Shown here one piece after another: positions 1-4,995 of a DNA stretch of 5,924 bases (position 1 is its first letter; every line of letters begins with the position of its first letter). A program made the position numbers and the translations under genes. The stretch is from Methanobacteriota archaeon. GTDB lineage: Archaea > Thermoplasmatota > DTKX01 > GCA-020343715. The notes beneath the pieces are model-generated. The model had not been told where the DNA came from and made no database searches. It worked only from the letters and a program-made list of their open reading frames with translations. The stretch spans positions 1 to 5,924 of the forward strand of contig JAUVEQ010000192.1 in NCBI GenBank assembly GCA_030594725.1, in the 5' to 3' direction.

Positions 1-15
1 CGATGGGGTCGTGCC

Positions 16-675
16 TTGCCAAACTTCTGCTCAGCCTGCGGGAGCCCTCTCGAGTCGGACATGAGCTACTGTCCGAACTGCGGGACCGGGGTCGATCTGG
101 AGGACCCCGGCATGCCTGTCCCGACCGGCCAGTTCCCGGCCTACCCCCCGGCCCCGATGCCCTATCAACAACCCTACTCGGCCTACCCCTACCCGTACCA
201 GTACGCCTACCGACCTCCCATCACCGCCAAGCGGGCGGCCACGATCGCCGCCGGCATCATCGTGCTCATCGATGGATGTCTTGCATTCCTCCTCGCCTTC
301 GTGATGCTGTTCGAGTTCGAGATGGCCATCGCCATTTCCCTCTTCATCGCCTTCGGTCTGTCCATAGCCGCATCGGTCTCGGCATTCACGTGCTCCAACA
401 TCTGGCTGGCCTTGGTCGGCCCCATCGTCCTACTGGGCGCCGCGCTAGCGGTGATGACGGTGGACCTATCTGTCGTCATCGGGACGATCGGAGGCACCAT
501 GGCCGCTGTCAGCCTGGGCCTCGTGATCTACGGATGGTCGGACACGAAGATGCGGTCGGAGTTGCGGCCGCGCAGGAGCCCCTTGCCCACCGGACATTAC
601 AACCCCCCGCCGAGCGTCGATCCATCGCCGTACGGTGACGAGCCCGAGTGGGCGACCCTCAACCTGCGTCGCTGA
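16..675 (+). CDS. Zinc-ribbon protein with four transmembrane segments, function unknown
   Basis: 219 aa. Seen: an N-terminal zinc ribbon with C5-x2-C8 and C19-x2-C22, each pair followed by G, the usual form of a short zinc ribbon placed at the very start of archaeal and bacterial membrane proteins. Residues 33-68 form a Pro/Tyr-rich linker with repeated YP and PY dipeptides. Four hydrophobic segments follow at about 74-98, 102-124, 128-149 and 152-173, then a polar, basic, Pro-rich tail to residue 219. Inference: an integral membrane protein with its ribbon and tail probably cytoplasmic; substrate and partners cannot be told. The start is a TTG with GGGGT seven bases upstream, chosen because zinc ribbons of this type begin two to four residues before the first Cys. 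The frame stays open to the window edge (five more codons), so a start upstream of the window is possible. It converges on the minus-strand UPF0201 gene with 27 bases between the stops. Confidence 0.8.
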   Translation: MPNFCSACGSPLESDMSYCPNCGTGVDLEDPGMPVPTGQFPAYPPAPMPYQQPYSAYPYPYQYAYRPPITAKRAATIAAGIIVLIDGCLAFLLAFVMLFEFEMAIAISLFIAFGLSIAASVSAFTCSNIWLALVGPIVLLGAALAVMTVDLSVVIGTIGGTMAAVSLGLVIYGWSDTKMRSELRPRRSPLPTGHYNPPPSVDPSPYGDEPEWATLNLRR

Positions 676-702
676 CATCCGCCCCATCTGGACCTAGCGC
701 TG

Positions 703-1110
703 TCAATCCTCGTCCAGCTCGCAGAGCCAAATGGCTATCGCCTCGGGGTCGGGGGTCCGGATCGTCACTTCGATATCACCGAGGGGAGCTCCCCCGGTGG
801 AGAAGTTGGGAACGCGTGCAACGGCGCTCTGCTTGTTCAGCGAGAAGGTCACATTGCCGTCATCGATACCACCCAGGAGCGTGCTCCTGGCAGTGTCGCG
901 GATCCTCATCTCCCGGATCCGACGACGGAACCTGGCAAGGGAGGCGGGACCCTCGCCGATGCCCATCATTCGCCCCTTCCCGACCGCGAACTCGAGTTCG
1001 GGGAACATGGCCGATATGGCTCGGCTCACGGCTCCCTCGTCCTCCGTGGGATACAGGGGCGTGGCGACCTCCAGGACAAGGTCCTTGGCGACGGGGGGCG
1101 CGGAGGCCAC
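703..1110 (-). CDS. UPF0201 family protein (putative RNA-binding, archaeal)
   Basis: 135 aa from the GTG at 1110. The family is a small archaeal group (COG1931/UPF0201) with solved structures of a ribosomal-protein-L5-like fold but no proven function; RNA binding is an inference from the fold. Seen: the family hallmarks in order: PLYPTED at about 18-24, a helix, the basic FRRRIREMRIRDTARS stretch at 61-76, FSLNKQSA at 89-96, and PLGDIEVTI at 109-117 before the closing IAIWL. Length fits the family. The usual family N-terminus starts near DLVLEVATPLYP, so the GTG already gives about 10 extra residues, yet no ATG, GTG or TTG lies nearer the core. The frame is also open upstream as far as the stop of the preceding gene; a CTG at 1153-1155 has a better Shine-Dalgarno (see the site entry). 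It is probably co-transcribed with the upstream 354-aa gene. Family assignment is firm; the exact start is not. Confidence 0.88.
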   Translation of the reverse strand: MASAPPVAKDLVLEVATPLYPTEDEGAVSRAISAMFPELEFAVGKGRMMGIGEGPASLARFRRRIREMRIRDTARSTLLGGIDDGNVTFSLNKQSAVARVPNFSTGGAPLGDIEVTIRTPDPEAIAIWLCELDED

Positions 1111-1152
1111 CTCCAGTGCGTCCAGCGCACCCTCCTCCTCGATGCTCTTGGT

Positions 1153-1167
1153 CAGATTGTCACCCCC
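1153..1167 (-). promoter_or_regulatory. Shine-Dalgarno-like site before a possible CTG start of the UPF0201 gene
   Basis: On the minus strand GGGGGTGAC (1167 to 1159) is followed after AAT by an in-frame CTG at 1155-1153. GGTGA followed by four bases and the start is the same geometry as GGTGA-GCCA-TTG before tldD in this window. Using it would add 15 residues (L T K S I E E E G A L D A L E) to the UPF0201 protein. 13 of these 15 codons end in G or C, as in real genes here. By contrast, the GTG at 1110 has no properly spaced ribosome-binding site; its GGAG runs directly into the start codon. CTG starts are rare, so this remains a candidate. Confidence 0.4.
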
Positions 1168-1194
1168 GGACGACGGCCGCTGCGGCCGGCTGTC

Positions 1195-2259
1195 TCAGAA
1201 ATCTATCTCCATGGGTTCGATGTCGATCTCGTCTGTGATCGTGGGCTCCAGGCCCAGGGGCCGGATGGAGGCGAACTCCTCCAGATCGATGATGACGAAG
1301 TCCTCCTCGTAGGCCTCGATGAAGTCCAGGGGCTCGCCCATCGGGCGCTCCTCCTCCACCTCGATCTCGATGAGGGTGAAGCCCTCCTCCAGGCCGTCGT
1401 GCTCGAGGAGCTCGTAGACCTCCATCACCTCGATGCCGTACTCGTGGCCGTCCATCTCGAGGATGTCCTCGAGGCGGTCCGCCTCCGGGATGAGGATGGC
1501 GCTCTCCAGCTCCTCGAGACGCCGGACCATCTCCTCCAGTTCCTCTTCGGAATGGGAGCGGGGGAAGCCCTTCGCACGCCTCCTTGGCAGCGACGGGGTG
1601 TATAGGGATTGCTCCGTGAGCCTCTGACCGTGGTGGATCTGCCTGTCCACCTCGTCCTTGGTGATGAGGCGGAACTCGACGGTCTCCGCCTCGCCCGCTG
1701 CCAGGACGGGTATGGTGCCCTCCTCGTCCAGGGGCACCGCACCGTAGGGCAGGGAGGGCCGGATCATGATGTTCCTCAAGGTCCACCTGCGGATGTTGGT
1801 GACGGTCACGCTGTACCTGGGTACCCTTCTTCGGATCTTGAGCTCGGCCAACACGTGGGTATCAAGACCCGAGATCGGCGTGCCGTCCACGCCCTGGGTC
1901 AGGGATTCGAAGCTCGCCTTCACCATGAAGGTCACGGCGACCTTCCGCCCGGGAGCGACGGGGCCGAGGGGCTTGCTGGCGGCGTCGATCAGCTCCAGGC
2001 CCTCGGGAAGGTCGGGTCTCACCGACATCGCGGGGATCTCCACATCTCCCTCGTTCTCCAGTGATATCACGAACTGGAGGTTGCCCTGGTCGTCGTGTAT
2101 GACCATCTCTACCGTGAGGTTGTAGTCCAGAAGGGGGAAGGGTGCGTAGATGCCAGTCTCGTCGATTATGCTGAACACACCGTTGTCGTCCACCTCGTCG
2201 AAGGCGGCCTCGAGCTCGACAGCGGTGTCCTCGTCCACGACTTCGAAGGGTGCGCCCAT
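1195..2259 (-). CDS. Acidic soluble protein with two tandem beta-sandwich-like repeats, unrecognised
   Basis: 354 aa, ATG at 2259 with AGGGGA six bases upstream. I do not recognise the family. Seen: no signal peptide and no membrane segment, so probably cytoplasmic. Residues about 47-117 and 138-203 look like two copies of one beta-rich module resembling the DUF11/CARDB class of immunoglobulin-like folds. Aligned pieces are FVISLENEGDVEIPAMSVRP, then VAPGRKVAVTFMVKA, against YSVTVTNIRRWTLRNIMIRP, then LAAGEAETVEFRLITK. A basic linker (RRRAKGFPR, 226-234) leads to a Glu-rich predicted helix or coiled coil (237-253) and then a strongly acidic C-terminal third ending in DEIDIEPMEIDF. Such modules usually occur in secreted or surface proteins, so a copy without an export signal is odd. 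It is transcribed towards the UPF0201 gene, which follows after 84 bases (39 if the CTG start is used), suggesting an operon. Existence as a gene is well supported by the long frame and G/C-rich third positions; function is unknown. Confidence 0.82.
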   Translation of the reverse strand: MGAPFEVVDEDTAVELEAAFDEVDDNGVFSIIDETGIYAPFPLLDYNLTVEMVIHDDQGNLQFVISLENEGDVEIPAMSVRPDLPEGLELIDAASKPLGPVAPGRKVAVTFMVKASFESLTQGVDGTPISGLDTHVLAELKIRRRVPRYSVTVTNIRRWTLRNIMIRPSLPYGAVPLDEEGTIPVLAAGEAETVEFRLITKDEVDRQIHHGQRLTEQSLYTPSLPRRRAKGFPRSHSEEELEEMVRRLEELESAILIPEADRLEDILEMDGHEYGIEVMEVYELLEHDGLEEGFTLIEIEVEEERPMGEPLDFIEAYEEDFVIIDLEEFASIRPLGLEPTITDEIDIEPMEIDF

Positions 2260-2477
2260 GTGCTTCCCCTGGTCTTTCCCATCACAGGTGCTCGCTAGCG
2301 TCCGCGGTAGACCTAGGAGTACCTGGCACGTGGAAAATAGAGCTTCGCGTTCTTATGCCTTTCTACGTAGGTTCCAGTGCAGATGGGTGGGCGAGCGGGA
2401 CATCCAGGGGTGAAGCTTCATAACAGCGCAGGGAGGTACTTGGGCGGGGAACGGTTGCCCCAGGGTGGTATCGGGTC
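2260..2477. promoter_or_regulatory. Divergent intergenic promoter region
   Basis: 218 bases without a gene, lying between the start of the minus-strand 354-aa gene and the start of the plus-strand flavodoxin gene, so both promoters must be here. It is visibly more A/T-rich than the flanks around 2330-2370 and 2412-2425. Weak TATA-like candidates are CTATTTTCC on the minus strand (2340 to 2332) for the 354-aa gene and CTTCATAACA on the plus strand (2416-2425) for the flavodoxin. Neither is a close match to the archaeal consensus. Short perfect palindromes occur at 2293-2300 (CGCTAGCG), 2327-2332 (CACGTG) and 2363-2370 (CTACGTAG), besides the larger dyad listed separately. No RNA gene is seen. 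Confidence 0.5.
2306..2323. repeat. 18-bp imperfect inverted repeat, candidate operator
   Basis: GGTA-GA-CCTAGG-AG-TACC is a dyad centred between 2314 and 2315, with 14 of 18 positions symmetric (only the GA/AG pairs break it). It lies in the divergent promoter region, about 25 bases downstream of the minus-strand TATA-like CTATTTTCC, that is, near the expected transcription start of the 354-aa gene. That placement suits a repressor site, but this is inference from position and symmetry only. Confidence 0.25.
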
Positions 2478-2981
2478 ATGTTGATTAGCATCGCATACTA
2501 CTCAAGGAAGGGTACGACGGATGGTCTGGCTCGAATGGTGGCCGAGGAGGTCCGAAGGAGGGGTCACGAGGCGAACCTGGTGAGGATCAAGCACGTGAAG
2601 AGGCCCGGGTTCTTGAAGGCGGCGAGGATGTCCATCAAGCAGATGGAGGATATGGAGCTGAACAACGTCGAGGCGGACCTCGACATGTCCTCCGCCGACA
2701 TGGTCGTGATCGGTGGACCGATCTTCGCGGGCAATGTCAATCCCTTCACCAGGACCTTCCTTGCAAAGGCCAAGGGCCTTGAGGGCAAGCCGGCCGGAAT
2801 TTTCATCTGCTGTTCCAGCAAACCCGATGATACTGTTGAGTACATCGAGATGCTGACCAAGATGGCCAACGATAGGGGTCTGCAGGTGAGGGGCAGCCTG
2901 GTCGGCTCCACCAAGGTGAAGGACCAGTACGCCGAGCTGTCCAAGGCCTTTGTCGAGGATCTACTGACCCCGGACAATTGA
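2478..2981 (+). CDS. Flavodoxin-like FMN-binding protein
   Basis: 167 aa, a full-length short-chain flavodoxin-like domain. Seen: a first beta strand LISIAYYS leading into the phosphate-binding loop SRKGTTDGLA (residues 9-18), matching the [ST]-x-x-G-x-T form that holds the FMN phosphate; a third strand and flavin loop MVVIGGPIFAGNVNPFTRTFL (about 75-95); and IFICCSS (108-114) where the second flavin-contact loop falls. It should carry out one- or two-electron transfer through bound FMN, or act as an NAD(P)H:quinone/flavin reductase-like protein; the partner is not shown by the context. A 20-residue helical insert (about 40-60, Lys/Met-rich) separates strand 2 from strand 3. The ATG at 2478 is preceded by GGGTGGT at 2463-2469; no other start lies between it and the in-frame stop at 2421-2423. 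The next gene has its own promoter, so this one is probably monocistronic. Confidence 0.87.
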   Translation: MLISIAYYSRKGTTDGLARMVAEEVRRRGHEANLVRIKHVKRPGFLKAARMSIKQMEDMELNNVEADLDMSSADMVVIGGPIFAGNVNPFTRTFLAKAKGLEGKPAGIFICCSSKPDDTVEYIEMLTKMANDRGLQVRGSLVGSTKVKDQYAELSKAFVEDLLTPDN

Positions 2982-3023
2982 CGAGGGCCCATTATCCTCG
3001 CGAGCTGATGCCCAGACCGCATA

Positions 3024-3032
3024 AGATAAATA
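3024..3032 (+). promoter_or_regulatory. Archaeal TATA-like box for the DUF835 gene
   Basis: AGATAAATA stands out in GC-rich surroundings, with its centre about 34 bases before the ATG at 3062. Transcription would begin near 3050-3055, giving a very short leader that just carries the GGGAGG ribosome-binding site at 3053-3058. This supports 3062 as the start and separate transcription from the flavodoxin gene. Confidence 0.6.
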
Positions 3033-3061
3033 CCGCATGCAGCGCTCATCACGGGAGGACC

Positions 3062-3571
3062 ATGACGGGAGACTCTGCGGTCGGTGAGCTGGTGGGCGTA
3101 TACGATGGCATCGACTTCCACCTGGGCTCATCGTACCTGATCAAGGACGTGGACGCAACCAGGCTGTATCGCATCTACAACTCCCTGGTGGAGGGGATGG
3201 GCGCCGGTCTATGCATCTCCCGATCGTATCCCCCGAAGATGATCGAGCAGCACAAGGTCACCAAGGGCGACTTCATCTGGATGACCACCAACACCGTCGG
3301 CCACGACCGCTGCGTCAACCCCACGAACATCAGCACGGTCCACATGTCCATCATGGACTTTCTCCGGACCAACCCCAGGGGGATCATCACCCTCGAGGGG
3401 GTGGAGTACCTGGTCTCCAACAACGGGTTCGACCCCATCCTGCGCCTCCTGCACGCCCTCAACGACAAGATAACCGTGTCCGACGCCATCCTCCTCGTCA
3501 CCATGGACGAGCAGACGCTGGCCCCCCGGGAGATGCGCATCGTGGAGAAGGATTTCGACAAGGTATTGTGA
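3062..3571 (+). CDS. DUF835 domain protein, stand-alone
   Basis: 169 aa. DUF835 is an archaeal domain of unknown function, often joined to sensory or membrane modules; here it is nearly the whole protein. Seen: SSYLIKD (23-29) at the start of the domain, GLCISRSYPPKM (49-60), FIWMTTN (71-77), PTNIS (87-91), the most conserved block LEGVEYLVSNNGFDPILRLL (111-130), and LLVTMDEQTLAPREMRIVEKDF (144-165). The fold resembles a RecA-like/sensor alpha-beta domain, but I see no Walker A motif, so nucleotide hydrolysis is not supported. The frame is open from 2978, but the ATG at 3062 is chosen because GGGAGG sits three bases upstream of it, a TATA box lies at the proper distance, and the upstream 28 codons overlap the flavodoxin stop and do not belong to the domain. 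A role in signalling or regulation is an inference from family context. The downstream tldD gene starts 46 bases later with its own TATA-like element. Confidence 0.87.
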   Translation: MTGDSAVGELVGVYDGIDFHLGSSYLIKDVDATRLYRIYNSLVEGMGAGLCISRSYPPKMIEQHKVTKGDFIWMTTNTVGHDRCVNPTNISTVHMSIMDFLRTNPRGIITLEGVEYLVSNNGFDPILRLLHALNDKITVSDAILLVTMDEQTLAPREMRIVEKDFDKVL

Positions 3572-3575
3572 GGAT

Positions 3576-3583
3576 ATCTTTAA
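3576..3583 (+). promoter_or_regulatory. TATA-like element before tldD
   Basis: ATCTTTAA, an A/T-rich island just after the DUF835 stop, lies about 38 bases before the TTG start of tldD. A transcription start near 3605 would leave a leader of about a dozen bases including the GGTGA ribosome-binding site at 3609-3613. The match to the TATA consensus is moderate, so read-through from the DUF835 gene is also possible. Confidence 0.45.
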
Positions 3584-3617
3584 CTCGGGTCATCCCATTA
3601 GGGCGACCGGTGAGCCA

Positions 3618-4994
3618 TTGCTCGATGGATGGCTGGAAAGTGCGATAAGGGGAGGAGCGGAGTACGCCGACCTGCGGGCGGTGACCGTCGAACATACCAC
3701 CTTGGAGCTCAAGGACGGGGAGCTGAAGGAGGCCGTCGAGGGCCAAGAGGCAGGGTTCGGCCTCCGTGTCCTTGTGGACGGGAGCTGGGGATTCTCGTCG
3801 GCCAATTCCATCTCGAAGGAGGCCGGGACGGTGGCCGTCGCAACGGCGCTGTCCCTGGCACGGGCGACCGCCGCCCGAGCCGGTGAGGCGGTCACTCTCG
3901 CAGAGGTACCCATCACGGAGGACACGGTCATCTGGGTACCCCGGAAGGAACCCAAGGACGTGGCCATCGAGGACAAGCTGGAGATGTTGAGGGATATGGA
4001 GGCCACGGCCCGCACCGCCGAGCACCTGGCCACTGTCACCACGTTCTACTCAGAGGGCCACAGGAGGATCGAGCTGCTCACCAGCGAGGGCACCCGTCTG
4101 GCCCACGGACTCACCAGGGTGCTCACGGTCGCCAACATGACCGGCCGGAAGGAGGGCGTGGTCTCCTCGTTCCGCTCTCGCGTCGGGGGCGTGGGTGGAT
4201 GGGAGGTGTTCGAGGACAAGGACCCGGTGACGGAGACCGAGCGAGGCGTCGTCTCCCTGGAGACCCTGCTGGACGCGGGCAGGGCCCCGTCGGGCCGCAT
4301 GACGGCTGTCATCGATCCAGACATGTCGGGCGTCTTCGTGCACGAGGCGTTCGGACACGCCTCCGAGGCGGACCTTGTCATGGCCGGCGAATCCATCCTG
4401 GAGGGTCGCATCGGTGAGAAGCTGGGCGTGGATGATGTCACCATCTTCGACGACCCCACGATGCCCGGGGCCTTCGGCTCCTTTCCCTACGATGACGAGG
4501 GGGTCAAGGGCGCTCGGAAGGTGCTGATGCAGAACGGGGTCCTCACCTCGTTCCTTCACAGCCGCGAGACGGCGGGCAGGATGGGCGACGAGCCCAACGG
4601 TGCGGCACGGTCCCAGGACTACGGCTCTAGACCGTTGGTCCGCATGAGCAACACCTGCCTCGAGGCAGGCGACCTGTCCCAGGAGGAGATCTTCGAGGGG
4701 ATCTCGGAGGGTATCTACCTCAAGGGTACCCGGGGAGGCCAGGTGGACGTGGCCAAGGGCACCTTCCAGTTCGGGGCCCAGGAGGCGTTCCTCATCGAGA
4801 ACGGCCAGGTCACGAGCCCCCTGAGGGACGTGGCCCTGATGGGTACGATACTGGAGACCCTCCACAACATTGACGGCATGGGTAAGGAGTTCATGCTGGC
4901 GAGCCCGGGATTCTGTGGCAAGGGCCAGACGGTTCCCGTATGCGACGGTGGACCCCACATTCGCCTCCGGGACGCCGTCGTGGGAGGTGGCTGA
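3618..4994 (+). CDS. tldD: TldD, zinc metallopeptidase subunit
   Basis: 458 aa, close to the usual TldD length (E. coli about 480). TldD and TldE form a hollow heterodimer that cleaves unfolded or ribosomally made peptides; in bacteria it matures microcin B17 and degrades the CcdA antitoxin. Seen: the zinc site HEAFGH (HExxxH, H242, E243, H247), and C433 in GFCGKGQTVP, which lines up with the third zinc-ligand Cys of the family. Further hallmarks are FDDPTMPGAFGSFPYDDEGV (277-296), SFLHSRETAG (311-320), YLKGTRGGQVD (367-377) and FQFGAQEAFLIENG (383-396). All catalytic residues are present. The start is the TTG at 3618, four bases after GGTGA; no ATG, GTG or TTG lies between it and the upstream in-frame stop at 3582-3584, and the frame's first conserved residues (AEYADLR) follow at once. 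It is followed after a single base by the tldE gene. Its substrate in archaea is unknown. Confidence 0.95.
   Translation: MLDGWLESAIRGGAEYADLRAVTVEHTTLELKDGELKEAVEGQEAGFGLRVLVDGSWGFSSANSISKEAGTVAVATALSLARATAARAGEAVTLAEVPITEDTVIWVPRKEPKDVAIEDKLEMLRDMEATARTAEHLATVTTFYSEGHRRIELLTSEGTRLAHGLTRVLTVANMTGRKEGVVSSFRSRVGGVGGWEVFEDKDPVTETERGVVSLETLLDAGRAPSGRMTAVIDPDMSGVFVHEAFGHASEADLVMAGESILEGRIGEKLGVDDVTIFDDPTMPGAFGSFPYDDEGVKGARKVLMQNGVLTSFLHSRETAGRMGDEPNGAARSQDYGSRPLVRMSNTCLEAGDLSQEEIFEGISEGIYLKGTRGGQVDVAKGTFQFGAQEAFLIENGQVTSPLRDVALMGTILETLHNIDGMGKEFMLASPGFCGKGQTVPVCDGGPHIRLRDAVVGGG
4982..4990 (+). promoter_or_regulatory. Ribosome-binding site deciding the GTG start of tldE
   Basis: GGGAGGTGG, the strongest Shine-Dalgarno in the window, ends five bases before the GTG at 4996. 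It is embedded in the last codons of tldD (its Gly-Gly-Gly C-terminus), so translation of the two subunits is likely coupled, suiting a 1:1 complex. Confidence 0.7.
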
Positions 4995-4995
4995 C

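Noticed and set aside
648..1312. Long plus-strand open frames (196 and 193 codons) over the UPF0201 gene
   Set aside because: They are antisense shadows of a strongly recognised minus-strand gene; their translations are Arg/Ser/Pro-rich with no domain.
1609..2413. Plus-strand open frames inside the 354-aa gene and running into the intergenic region
   Set aside because: The minus-strand frame is longer, has a proper start and a coherent protein; the plus-strand products are low-complexity.
2982..3000. Short hairpin (CGAGG, 9-base loop, CCTCG) just after the flavodoxin stop as a terminator
   Set aside because: The stem is only 5 bp and no T-run follows, while archaeal termination usually relies on T-tracts; chance is likely in GC-rich DNA.
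2978..3061. N-terminal extension of the DUF835 gene from a start overlapping the flavodoxin stop
   Set aside because: A TATA box and ribosome-binding site lie within this stretch, and the 28 residues do not match the domain; ATG at 3062 is preferred.
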